Source: Gallaecimonas xiamenensis 3-C-1 (GTDB taxonomy: Bacteria > Pseudomonadota > Gammaproteobacteria > Enterobacterales > Gallaecimonadaceae). From it: a stretch of 64,000 nucleotides of DNA. Shown piece after piece: positions 33,116 through 42,537 of this stretch (positions are counted from its first letter, which is position 1; the number at the start of each line of letters is the position of its first letter). Location: assembly GCF_000299915.1 (NCBI RefSeq), contig NZ_AMRI01000003.1:62001-126000 (forward strand), given 5' to 3'. The position numbers and the translations under genes were made by a program. The notes beneath the pieces were generated by a model. That model was not told the origin of the DNA. It searched no databases and saw only the letters and a program-made list of their open reading frames with translations.

Positions 33116-35704
33116 TCAGAAGATCTCCTCCTCTTCCTTATCCGGGTTGCTTGGCGTCAAGGGGCCGTCGAAGGGGTTGGCCAGGCTGTCCCGGGCAAAG
33201 CTGCTGGGCTCGGTTCCCGCTTTAAAAAACTCAAAGCGGCTGGTGTAATCCGTGGCCCTGGTCAGCTTGCCCGTCTCCCTGTCGATGCGCACCGTCACTA
33301 TTCCCGGCGGCACCGCGAAACCTTTCTCCGGTTGGCCGTACAGGGCAACCTTCATAAAAGCGTTCCAACTGGGCTGGGCACTCTTGGCACCCCCTTCCTT
33401 ACCGAAGATGGGGTCATCCTCGATGGCCTTGATCCTGGTGCTGCCTCCCAATTCCCGGCGATGATCGTCAAAGCCGATCCAGGCGGTGGCCTGCAGGGAC
33501 GGCATAAAGCCGGAGAACCAGGCGTCCTTGGACTCGTTGGTGGTACCGGTTTTGCCGGCGATGTCATGGCGCTTGAGCTCCCGGGCGGCCCGCCAGCCGG
33601 TGCCGTTCCAGCCGGTGCCGTGGTTCCATGAGCCACCACCCCAGATAGTGCTTTCCATGGCCTGGGTGACCAGGAAGGCGGTCTGGGCGCTGATGGCGCG
33701 TTTGGCCAGACGATTGACTCCAATGGCGGCAACAGGGCACTGGCCTTGCCAATGGCCGCTGTCGTCCTGCTGCTGAAGCTGGGCGAAGGCAGCGTCCATG
33801 GCCGCTTCCTGGTCCTGGGCCGGATCGGGTAGGGGCCAGGCTGGGGTCTCATTGAGCATCTGCTCGCACTGGCCACAGGCCAGTTTGGGAGACGCCATCC
33901 ACAGCAATTTGCCGTAACCGTCTTCGATACGGTCAATCAGATAGGGTTCAACCAGGAAACCGCCGTTGGCGATGGCGGTGAAACCCCGCGCCACTTCCAG
34001 GGGCGTCAAAGAAGCCGATCCAAGGGAGAGGGACTCGTTACGTGGTAGGTCGTCGCGGGGGAAACCGTAATCGGTGAGGCGGTCTATGACCTTGTCGATA
34101 CCCACAGCTCGCAGCAGCCGCACCGACATGACGTTTTTGGACTGGGCTAGGCCCAGACGCAGCCGGGTAGGGCCGTTGTACACCGGAGGTGAGTTTTTGG
34201 GGCGCCAGGCGTAGCCCTGGGTCCTGTCCCACTGGTTGATAGGGGCGTCGTTCACCAGGGACGCCAGGGTGAAACCGTTGTCCAGGGCGGCCGAATAGAT
34301 AAAGGGCTTGATGTTGGAGCCCACCTGGCGCTTAGCCTGGGTCACCCTGTTGTATTTGCTCAATGAAAAGTTAAAGCCACCCACCAAGGCCTCTATGGCA
34401 CCGTCTTCGGGGCGCAGGGACACCAGAGCCGAGTTGACCTCTGGGATTTGGGCCAGCAGCCAGCCTTCACCGTTGGGGCGCACATAAACGAAATCCCCCG
34501 AAGCCAGGATCTGCTCGGCCTTTTCCGGAACCGGGCCCTGACGGTTGTCGTCGACATAGGGCCTGGCCCAGTTGAGGGCGGTCCAATCCAGGGTCAGTTC
34601 TCCCTGGCCTTTGACCTGCACCTTGGCGCTTTGCTCTGCCACTTCGGTGACAATAGCCGGGATCAGCGGGCGGTAGCTTTCCTGGCGTTTCAGGAAATGT
34701 TGAATTTTCTCCTGGTCCCAGGGCCAGTCTTCCAACTTCTTGGCCGGGCCACGCCAACCGTGACGGCGATCATAATTCAGCACATTGGTGATCAGGGCAT
34801 CCTGGGCGGCGCGCTGGTCCTTGCTGTTGATGGTGGTATAGACCTGGTAACCCTCGCCGTAGGCGGCGTCTTCCCCGAACAGTTCCACCATTTCCCGGCG
34901 CACCATCTCTGCCACATAGTGGGCAGACAGGGTGATTTCAGCACCGTGGTACTTGGCGGTATTGGGGGCTTTGACGGCCTCGTCATATTGGGCCTGGGTA
35001 ATGACCCCTACGTCCAGCATCCGGCCCAACACCACGTTACGGCGGGTCATGGCCCGGTCCGGGTTGGAGATGGGATTGAGGGTAGAAGGGGCCTTGGGCA
35101 GGCCAGCCAGTACGGCGATCTCCGGCAGGCTAAGGTCTTTGACGTCCTTACCGTAGTAGACCTGGGCAGCGGCGCCCACACCGAAGGCACGGTGACCCAG
35201 TTCAATCTTGTTGAGGTAGAGCTCGAGGATCTCGTCCTTGGTCAGCAACTGCTCGATGTGCCAGGAAATAAAGACTTCCTTGATCTTGCGGATGTAGGTT
35301 TTCTCGCGGGTCAAGAAGAAGTTACGGGCCAACTGCATGGTGATGGTACTGGCCCCCTGGCTTTTATTTCCGGTTAGGGCCAAGTTAACGGCGGCCCGGG
35401 CCAAGCCGACGAAGTCGATGCCCGGGTGCTCGTAAAAGCGACTGTCCTCAGTGGCCAGGAAGGCCTGAACCAGCTCGGGAGGCATGTCGCTCAGGGAAAG
35501 GGGAATACGCCGTTTTTCGCCGAACTGGGAGATCAGTTCGCCGTCGGCCGAGTAGACCCGCATCGGGGTCTGCAGGCGCACATCCTTGAGCACCGCAACG
35601 CTGGGCAGCTCAGGCTTTACGTAGTAGTACATTCCCACTACACCCAGCACACCCAGCACTGTCATCAAGCCCAGTGCAAACAAAATTCTAACCAGCCACT
35701 TCAC
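33116..35704 (-). CDS. mrcA: Penicillin-binding protein 1A
   Basis: The GTG at 35704 is preferred because GAGG lies seven bases upstream and the product then starts with the membrane anchor (KWLVRILFALGLMTVLG); a longer frame starts at 35761. The 862-residue protein has a GT51 glycosyltransferase domain (TEDSRFYEHPGID with the catalytic Glu, GASTITMQLARNFF, then KIKEVFISWHIE). An OB-like insertion follows, then the transpeptidase with SxxK in VGSNIKPFIYS and KTGTTNESKD. It polymerises and cross-links peptidoglycan. It is divergent from the pilM operon, as in many gammaproteobacteria. Confidence 0.96.
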   Translation of the reverse strand: MKWLVRILFALGLMTVLGVLGVVGMYYYVKPELPSVAVLKDVRLQTPMRVYSADGELISQFGEKRRIPLSLSDMPPELVQAFLATEDSRFYEHPGIDFVGLARAAVNLALTGNKSQGASTITMQLARNFFLTREKTYIRKIKEVFISWHIEQLLTKDEILELYLNKIELGHRAFGVGAAAQVYYGKDVKDLSLPEIAVLAGLPKAPSTLNPISNPDRAMTRRNVVLGRMLDVGVITQAQYDEAVKAPNTAKYHGAEITLSAHYVAEMVRREMVELFGEDAAYGEGYQVYTTINSKDQRAAQDALITNVLNYDRRHGWRGPAKKLEDWPWDQEKIQHFLKRQESYRPLIPAIVTEVAEQSAKVQVKGQGELTLDWTALNWARPYVDDNRQGPVPEKAEQILASGDFVYVRPNGEGWLLAQIPEVNSALVSLRPEDGAIEALVGGFNFSLSKYNRVTQAKRQVGSNIKPFIYSAALDNGFTLASLVNDAPINQWDRTQGYAWRPKNSPPVYNGPTRLRLGLAQSKNVMSVRLLRAVGIDKVIDRLTDYGFPRDDLPRNESLSLGSASLTPLEVARGFTAIANGGFLVEPYLIDRIEDGYGKLLWMASPKLACGQCEQMLNETPAWPLPDPAQDQEAAMDAAFAQLQQQDDSGHWQGQCPVAAIGVNRLAKRAISAQTAFLVTQAMESTIWGGGSWNHGTGWNGTGWRAARELKRHDIAGKTGTTNESKDAWFSGFMPSLQATAWIGFDDHRRELGGSTRIKAIEDDPIFGKEGGAKSAQPSWNAFMKVALYGQPEKGFAVPPGIVTVRIDRETGKLTRATDYTSRFEFFKAGTEPSSFARDSLANPFDGPLTPSNPDKEEEEIF

Positions 35705-35840
35705 TAAACACCTCGCAATCGCCCCCGCCAGTACCCTATTATCTGCTTGATTAGGCGGCAAAACTATAAACGGTCAACTAGACCGCGTGCAAAAAGACCA
35801 CTATTCTTTGTCACCACATAACAAAAAATTTACGACGGAT

Positions 35841-36908
35841 ATGCTTGCAAAACTCTTCCGTCGGCAAGCCCCCATAATGGTTGGCGTTGATATAGGTTCC
35901 CACTCGATCAAGGCCGTGTTACTGGCGAAAAATGGTAACACGTTCAAAGTTGAAGCGGTGGCCGTAGAACCCACACCCAAAGGGGCCGTTGTCGACCACG
36001 AAATTCAAGACATCGAGCCGGTAGGTGAAGCGCTTAGGCGCTTGGTACGCCGTCTTCCTTCCAAGATCCAGGCCGCAGCCATGGCAGTGGCAGGTTCATC
36101 TGTGATGACCAAGGTCATTTTCATGGACGCTTCCTTAAGCGACGATGAAATGGTGAGTCAGATCGAGGTGGAAGCGGAAAACCTCATTCCCCACCCCCTC
36201 GACGAGGTCAACCTGGACTTCGAACGCCTGCACCCCCATGCCAATGACCCTTCCCGAGTGGACGTGCTGTTGTCAGCTGCCCGTTCCGAGTCTGTGGAAG
36301 CCAGGGTCAGCGCCATGGAGATAGCAGGCCTCGATACCAAGATCATGGACATCGAAGCCTACGCGCTGGGACGTGCCGTGGCGACGGTCGCCAAGCGTCA
36401 ACCAGAGCTGGCCGAGGCCAAGCTGCTGGGGGTGCTGGACATAGGTTCTCGCACCACCACCCTGAGCATCCTCGAGGACGGCGAGGTGGCTTATACCCGG
36501 GAAGAGGCGTTCGGAGGGGAACACCTCAACCAGCTGATCCAGTCGGCTTACGATATGAGCGTCGAAGAAGCGGAAAGAGTTAAATTGCGCGGCGAACTGC
36601 CGGGCACCGCTTCTTTGGAAGTGCTGGCTCCTTTCCAGACCGAACTGCTGCAATTGGCCCGCCGTTCCCTGCAACTCTTCTACACCACGTCCGGCCATGA
36701 TGGCCTGGACGCCCTGGTGATCACAGGTGGTACCGCTAACCTCGAAGGCCTGGCCGACATGTTGCGCGAGGAACTGGGTTTTGCGGTACAGGTGGCTGAT
36801 GCCTTCGCCGGCATGAAAGTCAGTGGTGACGTCAACAAGCGGGATCTCGAGCGCTACGGACCGGCTTTTGCCGTGGCCTCTGGTCTGGCCCTGAGGAGTT
36901 TCGGCTAA
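35841..36908 (+). CDS. pilM: Type IV pilus inner-membrane platform protein PilM
   Basis: A 355-residue actin-like cytoplasmic ATPase. The start at ATG 35841 gives the usual MLAKLF...PIMVGVDIGSHSIKAVLL opening; a GTG 18 codons upstream is in frame but gives an atypical extension. The second phosphate motif is LLGVLDIGSRTTTLSI and the adenosine motif VITGGTANLEGL. PilM binds the N-terminus of PilN (INLLPWR motif) to link the pilus motor to the envelope. First gene of pilMNOPQ, divergent from mrcA. Confidence 0.94.
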   Translation: MLAKLFRRQAPIMVGVDIGSHSIKAVLLAKNGNTFKVEAVAVEPTPKGAVVDHEIQDIEPVGEALRRLVRRLPSKIQAAAMAVAGSSVMTKVIFMDASLSDDEMVSQIEVEAENLIPHPLDEVNLDFERLHPHANDPSRVDVLLSAARSESVEARVSAMEIAGLDTKIMDIEAYALGRAVATVAKRQPELAEAKLLGVLDIGSRTTTLSILEDGEVAYTREEAFGGEHLNQLIQSAYDMSVEEAERVKLRGELPGTASLEVLAPFQTELLQLARRSLQLFYTTSGHDGLDALVITGGTANLEGLADMLREELGFAVQVADAFAGMKVSGDVNKRDLERYGPAFAVASGLALRSFG

Positions 36909-37486
36909 TGGCAAACATCAACCTGTTGCCCTGGCGGGAAGAGGCCAGAGAGCGGGAAAAAAAGGAGTTTACCTTCACCTTGCTGGCCATGGTGGTGCTG
37001 ACAGTGCTGCTGATGTTACTGGCCAACTGGGTGGTCAACCAATACGTTGACGGGCAACGCCAGCGCAATGGCTACCTGCAGGCCCAGATAAAAGAGCTGG
37101 AACAGGCCATCTCTGAGATAGAGCTGCTCAAAAAACGCAAGGCGGACCTGGAACAGCGGATGACGCTGATCGCCCGTCTGCGGGCCAGCCGTAACGTGAC
37201 AGCCCATATCTTCGATACGGTAGCCGACTCCGTGCCTCCCGGCATGTACCTGATGGAACTCAAGCGGGACGGCGATGACCTGTCCATCAAGGGCAAAACC
37301 GAATCCAACAACAGGGTGTCATCCCTGATCCGCTACATCAAGGAATCCGAGTGGCTGGCCAATCCCGAGCCGCGCCGGATCCAGTCGGTGAACAAATCCA
37401 GCCTGCTGTCTGACTTCGACCTAGGGGTGCAAGTGCGCCTGGATGGGGTAGTGCAGCCCAAGGGTGCAGCGGGAGGCAAGAAATGA
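36908..37486 (+). CDS. pilN: Type IV pilus assembly protein PilN
   Basis: A 192-residue bitopic protein. The N-terminus ANINLLPWREEARE is the PilM-docking motif, followed by a transmembrane helix (about 22-43). A coiled coil with AQIKELEQAISEIELLKKRKA follows, and then a small periplasmic ferredoxin-like domain. It starts at the last base of the pilM stop and overlaps pilO by four bases. Confidence 0.94.
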   Translation: MANINLLPWREEAREREKKEFTFTLLAMVVLTVLLMLLANWVVNQYVDGQRQRNGYLQAQIKELEQAISEIELLKKRKADLEQRMTLIARLRASRNVTAHIFDTVADSVPPGMYLMELKRDGDDLSIKGKTESNNRVSSLIRYIKESEWLANPEPRRIQSVNKSSLLSDFDLGVQVRLDGVVQPKGAAGGKK

Positions 37487-38073
37487 ACGTCAACGAACTG
37501 GACCTTTCCGAGATCGGCAGCTGGCCCAAGCCGGCCAAGGCCATCTTCATCGGCTTTGTCTGCATCGTAGTGGCCGCCATCTTCTATTACGTGGAGATCA
37601 GTTCCAACCTGGACCAGTTGTTCGCCGAACAGAAGAAGGAAGAGGAGCTGAAGCATACCTTTGAAGGTAAACAGCGGATGGCTGCCAACCTAGAAGCCTA
37701 TCGCTCGCAGATGCTGCAACTGGAAGCCACCTTCTCGCAGTTCCTCAAACAGCTGCCTACCGAAGATGAAACAGCCGGTCTGCTGGACGACATCAACTTC
37801 GTGGGTACCGCCAGTGGCCTGGATTTTAGGGTCATCCAATGGCAGGCACCCCAGGAAAAAGAGTTCTATATCGAGCTGCCGATCGACATCGAGGTGATAG
37901 GGGATTATCACCAGCTTGGTACTTTCGTCAGTGACGTAGCGGCTCTGCCGCGTATCGTCACGCTCCATAACTTCGACATCAAGGCCGCTGATAACAACAA
38001 GCTCATTATGAAGCTGCAGGCCAAGACGTACCGGTATAAGGAGGACGGCAATGCCAAGAAGAAGAAAGGCTGA
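37483..38073 (+). CDS. pilO: Type IV pilus assembly protein PilO
   Basis: A 196-residue protein with one membrane helix (about 22-42), a periplasmic coiled coil (EELKHTFEGKQRMAANLEAY) and a C-terminal ferredoxin-like domain (YIELPIDIEVIGDYHQLGTFVSDVAALPRI). PilN and PilO form the periplasmic heterodimer of the alignment complex. Overlaps pilN by four bases and pilP by 23. Confidence 0.94.
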   Translation: MNVNELDLSEIGSWPKPAKAIFIGFVCIVVAAIFYYVEISSNLDQLFAEQKKEEELKHTFEGKQRMAANLEAYRSQMLQLEATFSQFLKQLPTEDETAGLLDDINFVGTASGLDFRVIQWQAPQEKEFYIELPIDIEVIGDYHQLGTFVSDVAALPRIVTLHNFDIKAADNNKLIMKLQAKTYRYKEDGNAKKKKG

Positions 38074-38584
38074 ACTGCTCCTGCTGCTGGCAGCACTGGG
38101 CCTGGGTGGCTGTAACGACGACATCGGTGATCTGCAGGGCTTCGTGGCCGAGGTCAAGCAAAGGCCGGTGCCGGGTATCGAGCCCATGCCGGAGCTACGC
38201 TCTTTTGAACACTTCCGCTACGAACCCGGTGAGCGGCGCAGTCCCTTTGCGCCACCCAGCCCCGAGTTGTTGGCGGATAATGCAGCCAGCCGCAATCCTG
38301 ACTGCCTGCAACCCAATACCGAGCGGGTCAAGGAACCGCTGGAACAATTCCCTCTGGATACCCTAGCCATGAAAGGCACTTTGGGGAGTGCGGGTGAACT
38401 TTGGGCCCTGATCAGTGCCGGTGACGGCAACCTGTACAGGGTCACCACCGGCAACTACCTGGGACTCTACAACGGCCTTATCCAAGAGATTTCCCGCGCT
38501 GGCATAAAGGTGCGGGAATTGGTGCCTGACGGGGCGGGGTGCTGGCAAGAGCGCGAAGCTGCGCTTGAATTGGTCAGTGAATAA
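38051..38584 (+). CDS. pilP: Type IV pilus assembly lipoprotein PilP
   Basis: A 177-residue lipoprotein: the N-terminal signal ends LLAALGLGGC at about residue 21, followed by a disordered stretch with Pro and Glu. The C-terminal beta-domain (LAMKGTLGSAGELWALISAGDGNLYRV, TGNYLGLYNGLI) binds PilQ. The start lies inside the end of pilO. The Asp-Asp after Cys-Asn is consistent with retention at the inner membrane. Confidence 0.92.
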   Translation: MPRRRKAELLLLLAALGLGGCNDDIGDLQGFVAEVKQRPVPGIEPMPELRSFEHFRYEPGERRSPFAPPSPELLADNAASRNPDCLQPNTERVKEPLEQFPLDTLAMKGTLGSAGELWALISAGDGNLYRVTTGNYLGLYNGLIQEISRAGIKVRELVPDGAGCWQEREAALELVSE

Positions 38585-38613
38585 CAATGAGATTCTCGAA
38601 GGGACATGACGTG

Positions 38614-40674
38614 ATGAATGCTTGCAAATCCCTAAGAACCCCTGACCAGACCATCTGGCAGAGGGTGAAAAAACACTCCCTGGGTCTGCTGCTGTTGCTG
38701 CCGCTGACCCAGGCCATGGCAACCTCCCTGGTGGACGTCCGGGAAAATACGCTGGGCAAGCAGGGGATAGAGCTTGAGTTCGTGATGGACGGGGATTTCA
38801 TCGAACCCCGTACCCGTATCTCCTACAACCCGGCTGAACTCTACATCGACTTTCGCGGTGTGAACTCGGGGCTGGCCATGTCGGAGCTAAGCATCAAGGC
38901 CGGTGGCCTGGACAAGATCACCACCACCAGCATCAACGATGGCATCCGCGCCGTCCTGCACCTGGATAAGCTGGCGTCCTACCAGACCAAAAGGGTCGAC
39001 AACCGCTATGTGGTGTCCCTTGGCCAGGCCATTGCCGGCGGTGGTGAAGAAGGCCATGGTGGCCAGATCAACGCCATCAAGGCCATCGATTTTCGCCGTG
39101 GCAAGGACCAGGAAGGGCGTATGCTGGTGTTCATGCAGAATACCTCCGCCGCCGTTGACGTCCGCCAGCAGGGCCCGCGTATCGTTGCCGAGTTCCTCAA
39201 TACCGCCATTCCGGACGACCTCATCTACCAGCTGGACGTGACCGACTTCGGCACCCCGGTGCAGAGCATCGAGACCTTCCGGGAAGGGGACAAGACCCGC
39301 GTGGTGGTCAAGCCCAACGGCAACTTCACCTTCCGTTACCAGCAGGCCAATAACCTCTTTACCCTGGAAGTGCTGCCCAAGAAGGAAGATCCCAGGGACA
39401 AGGAAAAAGTGGCCTACGACGGTAAGCGGATCTCCTTGAACTTCCAGGATATCCCGGTTCGTACCGTGTTGCAGATCATCGCCGACTACAACAATTTCAA
39501 CCTGGTGACCTCGGATACGGTCAACGGCAATATCACCCTGCGCCTTGACGGTGTGCCCTGGGACCAGGCGCTGGACATCGTGCTCAAGGTCAAAGGCCTG
39601 GGCAAACGGGTTGACGGCAACATCCTGATGGTAGCCCCGGCCGATGAACTGACTGCTCGCGAGGCCCAGGAGCTGGAAGCCCAGAACAAGGTGCAAAACC
39701 TGGTACCGGTATTCTCCGAGTTCATCCAGATCAACTACGCCAAGGCCAAAGATCTTGCCGACTTGCTTAAAAGCAGCGAGGCCAGCCTGATGTCCGAGCG
39801 CGGCAATGTCACCATAGACGAGCGCACCAACACCCTGTTGGTCCAGGACACCGAAGAGAAACTCAAGGAAATCAAAGGCCTTATCAAAGTTCTCGATATC
39901 CCGGTCAAGCAGGTGCTGATCGAGTCGCGCATTGTCACCGTCCGTGACAACGTGGTTGAAGACTTGGGCGTACGCCTGGGCTTTAGCGACCAGAACGGCA
40001 GTAACGGTATATCCGGCAGCCTGGACGGTGCCGATTCAACCGCCAACGGTGGTCCTAATTCCGCCAACCTGTCCGACCGCCTCAACGTCAACCTGCCTGC
40101 GGCTGTGGATAACGCTGCGTCCATCGGCTTCCACATTGCCAAGCTGGCGGACGGCACCTTGCTGGATCTGGAACTGTCGGCCCTTGAGCAGGAAAACAAA
40201 GGTGAAGTGATCTCCAGTCCCCGCCTGACCACGGCCAACCAGAAGGCGGCCTACATAGAGCAGGGTACCGAGATCCCCTTTGTGCAGAGCACGTCATCCG
40301 GTGCCACCTCGGTGACCTTCAAGAAAGCGGTGCTGAGCCTGCAGGTAACCCCGCAGATCACCCCGGACAACAAGATCATCCTAGACTTGGTGATCACCGA
40401 AGACACCAAGGGTGAAACGGTGCAGACCGCCACTGGGCCCGCTACCGCCATCGACACCAAGGAAATCGGTACCCAGGTGCTGGTGGACAACGGTGAGACC
40501 ATAGTGCTGGGCGGTATTTTCCAGCAGGAGAAGAAGAAGGTGGTCAGCAAAGTGCCGCTGCTTGGGGATATCCCCGGTATCGGCTGGCTGTTCCGCAACA
40601 GCTCGGACGCCAACAACAAGAGCGAGTTGCTGATCTTCGTGACCCCCAGGATCATCACCGAAGAAAACCGTTGA
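38614..40674 (+). CDS. pilQ: Type IV pilus secretin PilQ
   Basis: The ATG at 38614 follows GAAGGGA at good spacing; an ATG nine codons upstream (38587) is also possible. After a signal region ending TQAMA, an AMIN domain (about 30-130) is followed by an STN/N0 domain (FQDIPVRTVLQIIADYNNFNLV) and an N1 domain (AKDLADLLKS). The secretin core ends with VPLLGDIPGIGWLFRNSS and LIFVTPRI. It forms the outer-membrane gate for pili. The AMIN domain targets peptidoglycan. It is the last gene of the pil operon and ends in a terminator. Length is within the family range. Confidence 0.95.
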   Translation: MNACKSLRTPDQTIWQRVKKHSLGLLLLLPLTQAMATSLVDVRENTLGKQGIELEFVMDGDFIEPRTRISYNPAELYIDFRGVNSGLAMSELSIKAGGLDKITTTSINDGIRAVLHLDKLASYQTKRVDNRYVVSLGQAIAGGGEEGHGGQINAIKAIDFRRGKDQEGRMLVFMQNTSAAVDVRQQGPRIVAEFLNTAIPDDLIYQLDVTDFGTPVQSIETFREGDKTRVVVKPNGNFTFRYQQANNLFTLEVLPKKEDPRDKEKVAYDGKRISLNFQDIPVRTVLQIIADYNNFNLVTSDTVNGNITLRLDGVPWDQALDIVLKVKGLGKRVDGNILMVAPADELTAREAQELEAQNKVQNLVPVFSEFIQINYAKAKDLADLLKSSEASLMSERGNVTIDERTNTLLVQDTEEKLKEIKGLIKVLDIPVKQVLIESRIVTVRDNVVEDLGVRLGFSDQNGSNGISGSLDGADSTANGGPNSANLSDRLNVNLPAAVDNAASIGFHIAKLADGTLLDLELSALEQENKGEVISSPRLTTANQKAAYIEQGTEIPFVQSTSSGATSVTFKKAVLSLQVTPQITPDNKIILDLVITEDTKGETVQTATGPATAIDTKEIGTQVLVDNGETIVLGGIFQQEKKKVVSKVPLLGDIPGIGWLFRNSSDANNKSELLIFVTPRIITEENR

Positions 40675-40737
40675 TTGCAGAAGCGCCCAGAAATGGGCGC
40701 CTATAGACAGGAAAGACCGGATTTCCGGTGTCCGCTC

Positions 40738-40766
40738 AAAGGCCCTTGCGACAGGGGCCTTTTTGT
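40738..40766 (+). terminator. Intrinsic terminator after pilQ
   Basis: AGGCCC pairs with GGGCCT around a 9-base loop followed by a T-rich tail. A second hairpin (GCGCCC / GGGCGC) lies at 40683-40700 just after the pilQ stop. The terminator separates the pil operon from aroK. Confidence 0.8.
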
Positions 40767-40925
40767 TTTGCTGGGTCTAGGGGGCAACTCGCCGGCCTTG
40801 AGCGGCCAAGGTCAGTTGCTTGAAGGCTGCACAATTGCGATAATCCGCCGTCACCTAACGACCTATGGGGAATTTTCACCTGGGCGTTTCGCCCCCGTCC
40901 CGAACAGCGAAGACGTATCACCAAT

Positions 40926-41441
40926 ATGGCAGAAAAACGCAATATCATTCTTATCGGCCCTATGGGGGCTGGAAAAAGCACCATTGGCCGTCAGCTTGCC
41001 CAGGATCTTCACCTGGAGTTCTACGATTCCGATCACGAGATCGAGCGCCGTACCGGTGCTGACATCAACTGGGTTTTTGACGTCGAAGGCGAAGACGGCT
41101 TTCGCAAACGCGAATGCAGCGTCATCGACGAACTGACCGAACTGCAAGGCATAGTGCTGGCCACAGGTGGCGGCGCTGTGATCAACAAGGATGTGCGCAA
41201 CCGCATTTCTGCGCGTGGCATCGTGGTCTACTTGGAAACCACCATCGAAAAGCAGTTGGCCCGCACCCAAAAAGACAAACGTCGCCCGCTGCTGCAGGTT
41301 GACGAGCCACGCGACGTACTGGTTCGCTTGGCGGAAGAGCGTAATCCCCTGTACGAAGAAGTGGCTGACATCATAGTGCGCACCGACGATCAGAGCGCAC
41401 GAAGTGTCGCCAGCCAGATCATCGATCAACTGGGTTTCTAA
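40926..41441 (+). CDS. aroK: Shikimate kinase I
   Basis: A 171-residue P-loop kinase of the aromatic pathway. The Walker A motif is [15 protein letters not shown], the shikimate-binding Asp is in [13 protein letters not shown], and FRKRE and TGGGAV follow. It phosphorylates shikimate. aroB begins five bases later. The region upstream (40770-40925) should hold the aroKB-damX-dam promoter; I see no convincing core element. Confidence 0.97.
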   Translation: MAEKRNIILIGPMGAGKSTIGRQLAQDLHLEFYDSDHEIERRTGADINWVFDVEGEDGFRKRECSVIDELTELQGIVLATGGGAVINKDVRNRISARGIVVYLETTIEKQLARTQKDKRRPLLQVDEPRDVLVRLAEERNPLYEEVADIIVRTDDQSARSVASQIIDQLGF

Positions 41442-41446
41442 ACATC

Positions 41447-42529
41447 ATGAAAAGACTGGATGTGGGTTTAGGCGAAAGAAGTTATCCCATACTGATTGGC
41501 ACCGGCCTGCATCCTGATCTTAGAGCTCGAGTGCAGGGGCGTGACTTGGTTATTGTTTACCAGGCGCCCCTGTCCCAGCATCTCGATACCCTGCTGACTT
41601 TCCTTGGCGATGCCCCCAAATCCCTGGTTAGCCACCAACTGCCCAATGGCGAGCAAGCCAAGAACCTGGGTGAGCTGGAGCGCCTTATAGGCACCCTGAT
41701 CGACGCCGGTCTCGGCCGTGATGGCCTGTTACTGGCCTTGGGGGGCGGCGTGGTGGGAGATATCACCGGTTTTGCCGCTGCCTGCTACCAAAGGGGCATG
41801 GACTTTATCCAATTGCCTACCACCTTGCTGTCCCAAGTGGACTCGGCAGTAGGGGGCAAAACGGCGGTCAACCATCCAATGGGCAAGAACCTGATTGGAG
41901 CTTTTCACCAGCCTCAAGCGGTTTTTGTGGATCTCGACTGGCTCGATACCCTGCCGGATAACGAATTGTCCGCAGGTCTTGCCGAAGTCATCAAGTACGG
42001 CGTTATCGCCGACCCCGAGTTCTTTGTCTGGCTGGAAACCAACATGGCGGCCTTGCGGGCCAAGGACAAAACCCTGCTGACCCACGCCATAGAGCGCTCC
42101 CTTACCATCAAGGCCGACATCGTCAGCCAGGACGAGCGGGAGCAGGGAGTTCGTGCCCACCTGAACCTGGGCCACACCTTTGGCCATGCCATCGAAGCCA
42201 ACCAGGGCTACGGTAATTGGCTGCACGGTGAGGCCGTGGCCGCCGGTTCCCTGATGGCTGCCGAGCTTGCCAAGGCCAGGGGTATGCTGGATGATGAACA
42301 ATTATCGCGCCTGTACCGTCTGAACCAGGCCGCTGGATTGCCTCTCAAAGGGCCATCGGACATGACCCCAGACCAATACCTGCCGCTGATGATGCGGGAC
42401 AAGAAAGTATTGGCCGGCAAATTGCGGCTGGTACTGCCCCAGGGTATAGGCCAGGCAGTGGTGGTCAGTGACGCCACCCAGTCCGAGATCCTCGACGCAA
42501 TCAAGGCAGTACAGACGGCCAACCCCTGA
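41447..42529 (+). CDS. aroB: 3-dehydroquinate synthase
   Basis: A 360-residue NAD-dependent enzyme making 3-dehydroquinate from DAHP. The NAD-binding region has LALGGGVVGDITGFAAACYQRG and the metal-binding part includes ELSAGLAEVIKYG and NLGHTFGHAIE. It follows aroK in the standard order and is followed eight bases later by damX. Confidence 0.97.
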   Translation: MKRLDVGLGERSYPILIGTGLHPDLRARVQGRDLVIVYQAPLSQHLDTLLTFLGDAPKSLVSHQLPNGEQAKNLGELERLIGTLIDAGLGRDGLLLALGGGVVGDITGFAAACYQRGMDFIQLPTTLLSQVDSAVGGKTAVNHPMGKNLIGAFHQPQAVFVDLDWLDTLPDNELSAGLAEVIKYGVIADPEFFVWLETNMAALRAKDKTLLTHAIERSLTIKADIVSQDEREQGVRAHLNLGHTFGHAIEANQGYGNWLHGEAVAAGSLMAAELAKARGMLDDEQLSRLYRLNQAAGLPLKGPSDMTPDQYLPLMMRDKKVLAGKLRLVLPQGIGQAVVVSDATQSEILDAIKAVQTANP

Positions 42530-42537
42530 GTGGAGCC